From IMG/VR virus record IMGVR_UViG_3300044796_000664, positions 1 to 60,293 of that record: a stretch of 60,293 nucleotides of DNA; one strand, written 5' to 3'. This DNA is from a virus. Under the pieces are notes generated by a model. It did no database searches and had not been told where the DNA came from. It worked only from the letters and a program-made list of their open reading frames with translations. Shown here one piece after another: positions 25,086 to 32,500 of the stretch (the first letter of the stretch is position 1; every line of letters begins with the position of its first letter). A program made the position numbers and the translations under genes.

Positions 25086-25720
25086 GGCATCGCCTCCCCG
25101 GTGCGGGCGACGTGGAAGCGACCGGAGACACCGTCCTTTTCGGGCCTCCATTCGCCGACGCCGACGCCGAAGCCGCCGGCCTCGAACAGGCTCAGCACCT
25201 GCTCGGCGGAAAGGACGTTGGCGTTGAACTGCACCCGGAGGATCGCGCCCCAGGGCTTGAACTCGCCGCGGTGGCGGATGTCCGCCGTCCCCATGCCAAC
25301 GCGAACCATGTCCTCGCGCATCGCCGGCGGCGGACCGAGGATTTCGACCATCTCGTCGGCGATGTGGAAGCACTGGCGCGCCAGGACCTTAGTCAGGCTG
25401 CCGATGGTGGTGACAGCGGTGATTGCCGAAGCCTTGAACGCCACGGCCGGGAAGCCGAAGCGGCCGTTCTCGACGTCGTCCTCCGTCGGCCTGTCGGGCA
25501 GACCGTCGAGCCAGTAGAGGCTTTCGCAGAAGTCCTGCCACGGGTCCTTGGCGGTCTTACCGGCCGTGGCCTTCTTCATCTGTTTGGCTAGCATCTGCTC
25601 GCGCGCCTTGCGGCTCCAGGCGTGAACGATAAGGGGACCATCGCCGATGATCGGAACCTCGACCGTCTGGATATTCAGCGGCGGAAGCTCAATGGATGTG
25701 GTGGCGGATTTCGCGGCCAT
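25076..25720 (-). CDS. Conserved phage protein of unknown function
   Basis: 214 residues from the ATG at 25720, which shares a base with the preceding stop (TGATG); a GTG at 25723 is possible. Markers: VPIIGDGPLIVHAWSRKA, DPWQDFCESLYWLDG, GFPAVAFKASAITA. The pair with the 24603 gene (FEWDD protein) is frequent in phage genomes. No catalytic residues are apparent. Position between chaperone and tape measure suggests DNA- or assembly-related work, but I cannot say which. Confidence 0.65.
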   Translation of the reverse strand: MAAKSATTSIELPPLNIQTVEVPIIGDGPLIVHAWSRKAREQMLAKQMKKATAGKTAKDPWQDFCESLYWLDGLPDRPTEDDVENGRFGFPAVAFKASAITAVTTIGSLTKVLARQCFHIADEMVEILGPPPAMREDMVRVGMGTADIRHRGEFKPWGAILRVQFNANVLSAEQVLSLFEAGGFGVGVGEWRPEKDGVSGRFHVARTGEAMPCR

Positions 25721-26178
25721 CACCCCGTCACTCCGAGCCGGCGGCGCGCCTCAGGCCACTCGTCCGGCATGCGTCGCCAGTCGGCGCCGAGTTCGCTTGC
25801 CGGAACGCCGGTGGACTGCTCGAGCAACTCCAGCATCGCGCTGGTTACCCGCGCATAGCGGCGGCGTTGGCGACCGTATTCGGGCTCGTCGGGCTCGAGC
25901 TGGCACAGGTCGTCGGCGATGCCCGAAAGCACGATCACCCCGACCATGATCCCCACCAGGCTCTTCGGCGTCGAGAATGAAATCGTCTCATCGATGGCGC
26001 GCAGACGGTCAACAATCTCGTTTTCCACCCGACGGAGGCGGAGGTACTCGTTGCTATCCTCTCTGAGCGATCGACGGGCCAATTCGATCTCGTTTTGCGC
26101 GCGGTCGACGGCGGAATACTCATGGCCGGCTTTTTCAAACGGACAGTCGGCGCTAGACTGCGGGGCAGCTTCGGCCAT
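25720..26178 (-). CDS. Helical protein with one hydrophobic segment, unknown function
   Basis: 152 residues from the ATG at 26178 with a strong ribosome site (AAGGAGATCGC). The long charged helix (QNEIELARRSLREDSNEYLRL) is followed by a hydrophobic stretch (SLVGIMVGVIVLSGIA, residues ~73-88) and a second charged helix. The upstream region is shared with the divergent RHH gene. Confidence 0.55.
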   Translation of the reverse strand: MAEAAPQSSADCPFEKAGHEYSAVDRAQNEIELARRSLREDSNEYLRLRRVENEIVDRLRAIDETISFSTPKSLVGIMVGVIVLSGIADDLCQLEPDEPEYGRQRRRYARVTSAMLELLEQSTGVPASELGADWRRMPDEWPEARRRLGVTG

Positions 26179-26271
26179 TGCGATCTCCTTGGGATCGTGG
26201 GTCTGAGTTAGGGGCGGTTGAGCGTTCCAGCGCTCTTCCGCCCTGTTTTGTCGTACACGAATGCGTTGCTG

Positions 26272-26294
26272 CCTGTCAACTCCCGTGTTACAGG
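26272..26294. promoter_or_regulatory. Possible operator in the divergent region
   Basis: Inverted repeat CCTGT(c)AAC ... GTTACAGG with a one-base bulge, ending seven bases before the ATG of the RHH gene. Its position fits autoregulation by that RHH protein. Confidence 0.4.
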
Positions 26295-26300
26295 AAAGTG

Positions 26301-26471
26301 ATGAAACGCCCCAGACCCGTGAAGCTCGCCCAGTTGGTCCAGCTCCGACTGACCGAAGAGATGGCGTCGGCGATTGACGACTGGCGGCGGACGCAAGCCG
26401 ACCTTCCCACGCGCTCAGAGGCGATCCGGCGTCTTTTGGCAGATGCACTTTCGCAGGCGCTTGGCAATTAG
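26301..26471 (+). CDS. Ribbon-helix-helix DNA-binding protein
   Basis: 56 residues from the ATG at 26301 (AGGAAAGTG before it). The N-terminal beta strand LVQLRLTEEMASAIDDW followed by TRSEAIRRLLADAL is the CopG/Arc-type ribbon-helix-helix pattern. It lies on the plus strand inside the leftward tail operon and so is expressed separately, possibly in the lysogen. There is no obvious toxin partner next to it. Confidence 0.75.
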   Translation: MKRPRPVKLAQLVQLRLTEEMASAIDDWRRTQADLPTRSEAIRRLLADALSQALGN

Positions 26472-26513
26472 GCCACCGCCGCCTGGGCGCCATCAACAGG
26501 CGCGCCGGCCTCC

Positions 26514-26785
26514 TCAATCCGTCACGTCGGGCAGCGGGCTTTCCCAGATCCCCTCTTCGGCCCCGGCGGCGCCGCGAACGGCGTTCGCGCTCATGGGCGG
26601 CGACCACCACTCCCGGGCGGCGAAATAGCTCGCCAGGAACCGGTCGGCCGGAGGCTCCTCGATGAGCTGGCGCTCCATTTCCGCGTGGAGCGCCCAGGTG
26701 AGGCTGCTCCACCAGTAATCCCGCGTGTGGCCGAAGTACCGGCAGGCGCGCAGGACAATCCCTTCCCAGTTGGGTTCGGGGCCTA
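26514..26785 (-). CDS. T extension of the tail assembly chaperone (read by -1 frameshift)
   Basis: This frame has no start codon of its own, is open across the end of the G gene, and encodes about 90 residues ending in TGA at 26514-26516: PNWEGIVLRACRYFGHTRDY, then WSSLTWALHAEMERQL and FLASYFAAREWWSPP. It lies -1 relative to the G frame. Two GGGGG runs shortly before the G stop (26803-26807 and 26791-26795) are candidate slip sites. Gene pairs expressed this way (G and G-T) are conserved between the major tail and tape measure genes. Contains palindrome copy 2. Confidence 0.75.
26574..26588. repeat. Dispersed 15-bp palindrome, copy 2
   Basis: GCGAACGGCGTTCGC inside the T extension, encoding Ala-Asn-Ala-Val-Arg on the minus strand. 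Confidence 0.9.
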
Positions 26786-27238
26786 GGCCGCCCCCGCGGC
26801 CTCCCCCGACGGATCGGCCTCGCCGGCGCCGTCGTTGATGAAGACGAACAAACCGGACTGGCGGCGAACCACCAGCCAGGCCGTCTGGCGTTCAGTCTCC
26901 GTCGTGCGCCAGGACTCGAATTCCTCTCGGCTCAGGGACGGATGAGCCGCCGACAGCGCGACGAACAGCACCTCCATCACCAGCCGATCGCAATCCTCGT
27001 TTGACAGGGCGTTGAAGACCTCGGCCATCGCGCCGAGGTGCCGGGTCCAGCGCGCGACGACGTCTTCGCCCTCGACCACGTCCAGGGCGGCGATGGCCGT
27101 GCTGAGGCGGCCGTTCAACTCGATCAACTGACCGCGGCACTTGCGCAGGTCGCGCCAGACCAGCTCCGGAATCGGCCATTCCTTGCCGGCCAGGACGGCG
27201 CGGGGAACTTCCGGATCGAGAGAGGCGGGTTCAGTCAT
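26783..27238 (-). CDS. Tail assembly chaperone, G product
   Basis: 151 residues from the ATG at 27238 (GGGAG ribosome site). Soluble and helical, with KEWPIPELVWRDLRKC near the start and an Ala/Gly-rich acidic end (GAGEADPSGEAAGAA). The short frame ends at TAG 26783, just after two G-runs, and the downstream -1 frame continues. It would help assembly of the major tail protein on the tape measure protein. Confidence 0.75.
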   Translation of the reverse strand: MTEPASLDPEVPRAVLAGKEWPIPELVWRDLRKCRGQLIELNGRLSTAIAALDVVEGEDVVARWTRHLGAMAEVFNALSNEDCDRLVMEVLFVALSAAHPSLSREEFESWRTTETERQTAWLVVRRQSGLFVFINDGAGEADPSGEAAGAA

Positions 27239-27253
27239 TGGATTCTCCCTCTT

Positions 27254-27284
27254 GCGCTACCGGGCTATCGCCCTTGTTCAGCGC
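27254..27284 (-). repeat. REP-like palindrome
   Basis: Ends GCGCT/CAGCGC, inner stem GGGC-tatc-GCCC; fills the 49-base gap between two late genes. Confidence 0.7.
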
Positions 27285-27287
27285 GGG

Positions 27288-27668
27288 TCATCGGTGGGCG
27301 TTCGCCAGGCGGTGGGCGGCCCCTTCGATCATTTCGGGATGGTCTAGGGCCTGGGTGGTGATCTTCAGGATCAGGTCGGTGGACAGGTCCAGATCACCGA
27401 TCCGGCCCAGGACGGCGAGCAGGTCGATTCGGTACAGGCGCATGGTGCGAACATCGTCGCAGGGCACCGGCGGCTGGCGACGCAGCACCAGGTGCTGGGT
27501 GATCTTCTTGGCCACGAAGCGCCGCGCTTGGTCGATCTCCAGCTGCGACAGCTGGAGATCGGCCCCGATCTGCTCGGCGTGCACGCCGTTGGCGAGGTTC
27601 TGGAACACCAGGCGCCGGGTGCGCCCCACGATGCGGCGTTCTTCTTCGGTCATCAGCTGCTCATTCAA
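27288..27668 (-). CDS. Small phage protein with helix-turn-helix-like region
   Basis: 126 residues from the ATG at 27668 (27653 possible). Helical throughout: a segment NGVHAEQIGADLQLSQLEIDQ resembles a helix-turn-helix pair, followed by ARRFVAKKIT. Located between the major tail protein and the chaperone, where genes of unknown role are common. I cannot assign a function. Confidence 0.55.
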   Translation of the reverse strand: MNEQLMTEEERRIVGRTRRLVFQNLANGVHAEQIGADLQLSQLEIDQARRFVAKKITQHLVLRRQPPVPCDDVRTMRLYRIDLLAVLGRIGDLDLSTDLILKITTQALDHPEMIEGAAHRLANAHR

Positions 27669-27732
27669 CGATCAACAGCGCTGGCCCCGGAGAGCCGCCT
27701 GGGCGGCTTCCGGGGCGGCGGCTTGGGCGCGC

Positions 27733-28497
27733 TTACGCGGACTCGGCGAAGCTGGCCACGCCCAGGACGTTGCTGCCGTTGACGCCGGCGGTGTAGTCCA
27801 GCGAGGTCGAACCGAAGGCGCTCTGCTTGGCCGAGAGCGCGGCCGAGGAGGCGATGCAGCTGTACAGCACGATCATGTCCTGCTCGCTCGCCCAGGGGAA
27901 CACATGCACGGCCTGGAAGTTGCCGGTGTTGCCCTGCAGCGCGTTGGTCAGGGAGATGGTCTCGCCCGTGGCCGCCACCGTGTAGGCATAGGAGATGGAG
28001 ACCGAGGCGCCCGAGTCGGAGGCGTTGAAGGTGTAGACGCCGGTCGTGGTGTTGAGCGAGTAGGACTTGCCCGCGACCTCCGAGGCGGCGGCGACGCAGG
28101 TCATGAGCTGGCCGGTCGTGGTGTTCTTCACGCCGAGATCGAACAGGAAGGTGCTGTGATTGGCCACGCTGACGGTGAAGGGGCTGCTGGTGGCGACCGT
28201 GCCGGCCTCGTTGTCCGATTCGGCGTAGGAGCCGGACGCGCTGGTGGCGCCGAACAAGATGTCGGCGAACAGGCGCGCGTTGGACTTGGAATATTCGACC
28301 TTGCCGGTCACCTCCATCGAGCCGGCGGCGACCGCCACGGCCAGCTGGTTCTCGCCAAACAGGCTTTCGACCTTCCGCTTGACGTCGATCGCCTGGCTCT
28401 GTGGCACGATGGCCCGGGCCGGGGTCGGATTGGTGTAGTTGCCGGTCATGAAGACGCGGCCAGCGCCGAAGGTCGGCTTGCCGTTGAGGACGGTCAT
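27733..28497 (-). CDS. Major tail protein
   Basis: 254 residues. Beta-rich, with GAGRVFMTGNYTNPTPA near the start, KVEYSKSNARLFADILFG and a Ser/Thr/Gly-rich body with TGVYTF-type strands, as in tube-forming tail proteins. It precedes the chaperone and tape measure genes in transcription order. GAGGCTCC before the ATG is the likely ribosome site region. Confidence 0.8.
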   Translation of the reverse strand: MTVLNGKPTFGAGRVFMTGNYTNPTPARAIVPQSQAIDVKRKVESLFGENQLAVAVAAGSMEVTGKVEYSKSNARLFADILFGATSASGSYAESDNEAGTVATSSPFTVSVANHSTFLFDLGVKNTTTGQLMTCVAAASEVAGKSYSLNTTTGVYTFNASDSGASVSISYAYTVAATGETISLTNALQGNTGNFQAVHVFPWASEQDMIVLYSCIASSAALSAKQSAFGSTSLDYTAGVNGSNVLGVASFAESA

Positions 28498-28583
28498 GGG
28501 GAGGCTCCTTGTTGCTGGCCGCTAACGCTCCCCCGGCTCGCGCCAAGGTCGCCGCTAGAGCGCGGGCCGGTTTGTGGTGGGGA

Positions 28584-28787
28584 CTAGGCGGGCTGATCGG
28601 GCTCGGGCGCGCCCTTCGCCGGTCTGGCGGAGGGCTGGCGAACGGCGTTCGCGGCGGACGGATCGAGTCGGGCGATCAGCTCGGGCAGGGCCGCGATGAC
28701 CTGGTTGTAGGCCTCGGTGGCGCGCGCCAGCGGGCCGCCGGCCAGCCGCTCGCGATGCCAGGTGTTGACGATGTCGGCGATGGACAT
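28584..28787 (-). CDS. Small late protein of unknown function
   Basis: 67 residues: MSIADIVNTWHRERLAGGPL, an amphipathic helix (AYNQVIAALPELIARL) and a Pro-rich tail. It contains palindrome copy 3. It lies between the tail terminator candidate and the major tail protein. Confidence 0.5.
   Translation of the reverse strand: MSIADIVNTWHRERLAGGPLARATEAYNQVIAALPELIARLDPSAANAVRQPSARPAKGAPEPDQPA
28638..28652. repeat. Dispersed 15-bp palindrome, copy 3
   Basis: GCGAACGGCGTTCGC; encodes Ala-Asn-Ala-Val-Arg in the 28584-28787 gene. Confidence 0.9.
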
Positions 28788-28805
28788 GGTTTGGACTCCT
28801 TCGTT

Positions 28806-28835
28806 GCGCTACCGCGCTTCGCGCTGCTTGAGCGC
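28806..28835 (-). repeat. REP-like palindrome
   Basis: GCGCT...AGCGC ends with inner stem CGCGC-ttc-GCGC; lies in the gap before the 28584 gene, two bases from the neighbouring stop codon. Confidence 0.75.
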
Positions 28836-28837
28836 GC

Positions 28838-29470
28838 TCAGGGCAGCGTGATCCTGACCGGGATGCGGGCCAGGGCCTGGCCGCCCTGGTCGCCCGGCGA
28901 ATAGTCCGAGCGACCCTCTATCCGGCACCAGTAGGCCAGGCCGCCGAGCGTGAAGCGCGGATCTCCGTAGTCGGTGTCGGGCGCGAACGCGCCCCGGACC
29001 ATTTGGTCCAGACAGGCCAGGGCGGTGTCCGGCGTGGCGTTCGGGTCCTTGCCGGCGTTGGCGTAGATCCAGATCTCGCATTCCAGCGTGCTGCGGATGT
29101 AGAGGCCGTCCGCATCGTCCGAGGTGCCGATGTGGCGCAGGAACATGGCCGGCTGGGCCGCGACCTGAGTCCAGTGCTGGACGCGCCGGCCCGTGGTCTG
29201 AAACCCCGTCGAGAAGGCCGCGCCCGTCGCCGAAGCGGAGAGCGGATCGCTCAGGGTCACGGTCCCGGCGACCGGGTCGAGCGAGGCGATGGTCGCGCCG
29301 CGCGGCACGCCAGGACCGAACGTCGGCAAGCCGGCGAACAGGCCGGCGAAGGCGCTGACGCTGGACAGGATCGCCGAGCCAGACGTCTCGTCGGCGGTGA
29401 AGGTGAGGGTGGCCGCGGCCTCCAGGCGGGCAAAGAGGGCCGCCAGGGCCGGTTCGAAGGCGGTGTTCAT
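28838..29470 (-). CDS. Tail terminator or minor tail protein
   Basis: 210 residues. N-terminal helix (FEPALAALFARLEAAATL), then a beta domain with GATIASLDPVAGTVTLSDPL, and a core typical of tail terminator/completion proteins: CEIWIYANAGKD, PDTALACLDQMV, RFTLGGLAYWCRIEG. Position between the HK97-gp10-like neck protein and the major tail protein supports this. Confidence 0.65.
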   Translation of the reverse strand: MNTAFEPALAALFARLEAAATLTFTADETSGSAILSSVSAFAGLFAGLPTFGPGVPRGATIASLDPVAGTVTLSDPLSASATGAAFSTGFQTTGRRVQHWTQVAAQPAMFLRHIGTSDDADGLYIRSTLECEIWIYANAGKDPNATPDTALACLDQMVRGAFAPDTDYGDPRFTLGGLAYWCRIEGRSDYSPGDQGGQALARIPVRITLP

Positions 29471-29482
29471 CGGCTTCCCCGC

Positions 29483-29512
29483 GCGCTACCGCGCTTCGCG
29501 CTGCTTGAGCGC
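29483..29512 (-). repeat. REP-like palindrome
   Basis: Same sequence type as 28806-28835 (inner stem GCGC/GCGC); its end overlaps the stop codon of the 29512-30015 gene by one base. Confidence 0.75.
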
Positions 29513-30015
29513 TAGGCGTTGGCTTCCTTGACGGCCTTGTCGACCACCGCCTTGAGGCGCGAGACGATCTCGGGGGCCATGGCGGCGAGCGGGCCGCGCT
29601 CGAAGGCGTGCTCGGCGATGTCGGGCGTGCGCGAATAGGCGGACACCAGCACGGTCTCGGGCGCGGCCAGGCGTTGCGACCAGACGTGGTCGAGCCGCAT
29701 CGAGTGGGCGCTGACCTTGGTCGGCCGGTGGGCGCCGTACTCCAGGGCGCCGGCCTTGGCGAAGGCGCTCGAGCCCTTGGGGGCGGCGATGTCGACATAG
29801 CCGGTGATCCGGGTCGGATCGGTGAACAGACGCAACCGCTCCTGGCTCCGCAGCCGTCCGGTCTTCACCGGCGTCGCCGCCTCGATCTGGGCGAACAGCT
29901 CGGCCGAGAGCGCATCGACCTCCACGCGGAGTTCCGCATACAGGGCGTCGGGAAATTCCTCGAAGCGCAGCCCGACCTGGCGCGCGCCGGTGACATCGAT
30001 ATGGATCGAATCCAT
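29512..30015 (-). CDS. HK97 gp10-like neck/tail connector
   Basis: 167 residues from the ATG at 30015. Features of the HK97-gp10 family: RFEEFPDALYAELRVEVDAL, TPVKTGRLRSQERLRLF and ALEYGAHRP near the middle. These proteins join the head to the tail. It sits in the expected order after the connector gene. Confidence 0.75.
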   Translation of the reverse strand: MDSIHIDVTGARQVGLRFEEFPDALYAELRVEVDALSAELFAQIEAATPVKTGRLRSQERLRLFTDPTRITGYVDIAAPKGSSAFAKAGALEYGAHRPTKVSAHSMRLDHVWSQRLAAPETVLVSAYSRTPDIAEHAFERGPLAAMAPEIVSRLKAVVDKAVKEANA

Positions 30016-30025
30016 TTTTCTTGCC

Positions 30026-30092
30026 CACCGCGCTCCGCGCTGCTTGAGGGCGCCAGGGCTCAAGCAGCGAGCGCCAGCGCGAGCGATAGCGC
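30026..30092. repeat. Two REP-like palindromes head to head
   Basis: A forward unit (30026-30054, with GCTGCTTGAG) is followed by an inverted unit (30058-30092, with CTCAAGCAGC), giving a larger inverted repeat. The tail of the second unit contains a partly repeated GCGAGCGATAGC. Confidence 0.65.
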
Positions 30093-30123
30093 GAGCGATA
30101 GCCCCAGGAAAACCTGCGCTCGC

Positions 30124-31026
30124 CTAAGCGAGCGTCGGTGTGCGGTAGGCGTCAAGCATGCCCTGGATATCGGGCGGAAACGGCCCCTTCTGGCCAGGGG
30201 CGCCCCCGAACCAGAAGCGCTGCGTGCCGACGCCCGGCGTGTCCTGCTGCACCAGCGCCGGATCCCGGCCCTTGGCCATGTAGCGGGCGGTGATCAGCCG
30301 CAGGCAGGCGTCGACCAGGTCGTCGGGGATATCGACCGAGGCATAGACGAAGGTCAGGATCTGCCCCGCGTCCGCGGCGGCGAACTGGTATTGTCCCACC
30401 GTGGCCGTCAGCGCGTATTGCCCCTGCGTGGGGTTGGCCGCGACCAGGGTCAGTGGCGTTCCGTTGGCGTAGCTCACGCTTTGTGGACAGGAGAAGCTCG
30501 CGGCTCCGGTGACCGTCACCCGGTAGGGCGTGGCGGGCACGGCGTGGCTCTCGGTGACCAGCGCGCCATAGCCGGCGGTGTAGAGCACGGTGACCGGGAT
30601 GGCCTCCCAGGCCGTGCCGACGCCGGTGAACGGGTTGAGCCGCGAGAGCCGGCCGGTAGCCTGGTCGGTGCGGAAGTCGACCCCTTCCACCAGCGTCTGG
30701 GTCGAGCCCACGGCCAGGGTTTGCGTCACGGACACGATGGCCAGCACCGGCCAGCGGCTCAGCTCCAGCTGGGCGAAGCCGCCCGGAGTCTGGTAGGGGA
30801 AGGGGTCCTGCTGGACATCGAAGTCGTCCCGCACGAGTTCCGGCGGAAAGACCCGCTTGGTGTGGTTCGCGATGGCGCTGGAGACCTGGCCGATGGCGCG
30901 GGTGAGCCAGGTGTCGTCGGCGGTCTCCCCGGCGTCGATCGACAGCTCGTCCTTGACGGTCGCCAGGTCGGTCAGGTTGGCGCTGGCGGCGGCCGAGACG
31001 ACCGTGGTGACGACGGCGTAGCCCAT
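30124..31026 (-). CDS. Head-tail connector protein (gp6-like)
   Basis: 300 residues from the ATG at 31026 (GGGAAGAG upstream; a GTG at 31032 is possible). The first part (LATVKDELSIDAGETADD, TRAIGQVSSAIANHTKR) matches the helical phage gp6-like connector family. A beta insertion follows, and the end (PDDLVDACLRLITARYMAKG) returns to the helical core. Confidence 0.75.
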   Translation of the reverse strand: MGYAVVTTVVSAAASANLTDLATVKDELSIDAGETADDTWLTRAIGQVSSAIANHTKRVFPPELVRDDFDVQQDPFPYQTPGGFAQLELSRWPVLAIVSVTQTLAVGSTQTLVEGVDFRTDQATGRLSRLNPFTGVGTAWEAIPVTVLYTAGYGALVTESHAVPATPYRVTVTGAASFSCPQSVSYANGTPLTLVAANPTQGQYALTATVGQYQFAAADAGQILTFVYASVDIPDDLVDACLRLITARYMAKGRDPALVQQDTPGVGTQRFWFGGAPGQKGPFPPDIQGMLDAYRTPTLA

Positions 31027-31041
31027 GAGCACTCTTCCCTT

Positions 31042-31109
31042 GCGCTAACGCTCGCGCGCGCTCGCTGCTTGAGCGCAGTCGCTATCGGGCTGACGCCCGG
31101 CTTGAGCGC
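31042..31109. repeat. Two REP-like palindromes in tandem
   Basis: Units at 31042-31076 (long GC inner stem) and 31078-31109 (inner stem GGGC-tgac-GCCC); both end in CTTGAGCGC. Confidence 0.65.
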
Positions 31110-31115
31110 GGGTCG

Positions 31116-31340
31116 CTAGCGAGCGATGCGCTGATCGAACAGGGCGGCTGAGCCTGGGCGGGCGGGTTTCGGGGTCGGCCGCTTCGGCAGCACAGCGCCG
31201 GGCGCGGAGACGGTCGGCCAGGTCTCGCTGGCGGAGATCGCACCGTCCTTGGAGAGGCGGGCCGCGACGTCGTCGGACACCAGGCGCGTGTCGCCAATGC
31301 CGTGCGGCGCCATCGCGCGGGCGAAGGTGACGAGTCTCAT
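31116..31340 (-). CDS. Small head-module protein of unknown function
   Basis: 74 residues: MRLVTFARAMAPHGIGDTRL, then a Pro-rich basic middle and LFDQRIAR end. It overlaps the preceding gene by ATGA. No family recognised. Confidence 0.5.
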   Translation of the reverse strand: MRLVTFARAMAPHGIGDTRLVSDDVAARLSKDGAISASETWPTVSAPGAVLPKRPTPKPARPGSAALFDQRIAR

Positions 31341-31630
31341 GACTTCCGCGCCCGGGCTTTGGAGGACTTGGCCTTGGCCGGCGCGGCCGTGGCCTCGGCG
31401 GCCGGCGCTTCCGCCGGGGCCGCCGCGCCTTCCGACTGAACCTGGTCCGCAACGGCGGCGGCCGGCGCCGGCGGCGCGTGGATCAGGTGATCGCGCGCGC
31501 TCAGCAGTTCGGCCTGCAGCTGGTTGGCCGCGCCGTGCAGGTGGACGGCGCCGACAGGGACGCCATCCTGCGTCGCCATCGCGCCCGCGCGCTCGAGCAG
31601 CAGTGTCTTGATCGTGGTCATCTCAATCAT
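31337..31630 (-). CDS. Small head-module protein with Ala/Lys tail
   Basis: 97 residues from the ATG at 31630 (31621 possible). The ordered first half (TIKTLLLERAGAMATQDG, HGAANQLQAELLSARDHLI) is followed by a disordered Ala/Pro/Lys-rich tail ending KARARKS. Possibly a minor head or neck protein. ATGA overlap with the 31116 gene. Confidence 0.5.
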   Translation of the reverse strand: MIEMTTIKTLLLERAGAMATQDGVPVGAVHLHGAANQLQAELLSARDHLIHAPPAPAAAVADQVQSEGAAAPAEAPAAEATAAPAKAKSSKARARKS

Positions 31631-31635
31631 CCTCC

Positions 31636-31666
31636 GCGCTCAAGCAGGGCGTCAGCCCGGTAGCGC
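31636..31666 (+). repeat. REP-like palindrome, inverted orientation
   Basis: GCGCTCAAGCAGGGCGTCAG then CCCGGTAGCGC: inner stem GGGC-gtca-GCCC, orientation opposite to most other copies. Confidence 0.75.
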
Positions 31667-31688
31667 ATGCAAAAATGGAAACGAGCCG

Positions 31689-32492
31689 TCAGGCGAGCGT
31701 CGGGATCAGCGTTTCATCGACCGAGCCGGTGTAGTTGAACGCGCCGACATGGCCGAGGCGGATGGTGGGGTCGGCCCAGACGCGCTCGCCGAGCTGCCGC
31801 CAGCGATGGCAGAAGCCATAGTCCTCGCTGAGTTCGCCGAACTCATCGCCCTCGGTCTGGGTGAAGAACTCGAAATAGCCCGCGCGCACCTCGGGCGGCC
31901 AGTCGGCGTTTCCGGCACGCTTCCACTCCGGATGGGCCTCGGCCAGACGCAAGAACACCTGGCGGCTGATCAGCATGAAGGCCGCGCCGAACCCGCGCAC
32001 TTCGACCGCACCCATCTCATCGCGGATCGGGGCGCCGGCAGCGTCGCGCAACGGGCGCCAGCACCACACGGACGGATCGGTGTTCGGCTTCGAATTGCGC
32101 TGGCGGCCGACGCCGCCGATCAGCGGCTTGTCGGAGCCCAGCAGCCGCATGACGGACAACGGGCTGAACTGCATATCGTCGTCGATGAACAGCAGGTCGG
32201 TGAAGCTGGACGCCAGAAAGTGCGCCACCAGCTCGTTGCGGGCCCGGTGCACGATCGCGGAGCCGACCACGAAATGGAAACTCACCCCGATGCCCTGCTC
32301 GTTCAGGAAGAGCAGGGTCGCGGCGAGGCTGGCGGTGTATTCCCATGCCGGATTGCGGGCGATGGGCGTGCAGATCATCACCGAGCGCCGGCGCGCGCGC
32401 GCCAGGCGCTGGTTGACGGCCGGATCGGCGGACGCCTGAATTCTCGACGCGAGTTGGCCCGGACGGCCGCCGCGCCGGTGGCGAGATTTCAT
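31689..32492 (-). CDS. GT-A-fold glycosyltransferase
   Basis: 267 residues. VMICTPIARNPAWEYTASLA near residues 38-57, RARNELVAHFLASSFTDLLF and the metal-binding DDD (LFIDDDMQFS, residues 104-106) are typical of family-2-like transferases using a nucleotide sugar. GFGAAFMLISRQVF and SEDYGFCHRWRQLG follow the usual acceptor-side layout. It sits in the head module between the capsid region and the connectors, where it is not needed for assembly; modifying the virion or the host envelope is plausible. Confidence 0.8.
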   Translation of the reverse strand: MKSRHRRGGRPGQLASRIQASADPAVNQRLARARRRSVMICTPIARNPAWEYTASLAATLLFLNEQGIGVSFHFVVGSAIVHRARNELVAHFLASSFTDLLFIDDDMQFSPLSVMRLLGSDKPLIGGVGRQRNSKPNTDPSVWCWRPLRDAAGAPIRDEMGAVEVRGFGAAFMLISRQVFLRLAEAHPEWKRAGNADWPPEVRAGYFEFFTQTEGDEFGELSEDYGFCHRWRQLGERVWADPTIRLGHVGAFNYTGSVDETLIPTLA

Positions 32493-32500
32493 GGTTCTTC

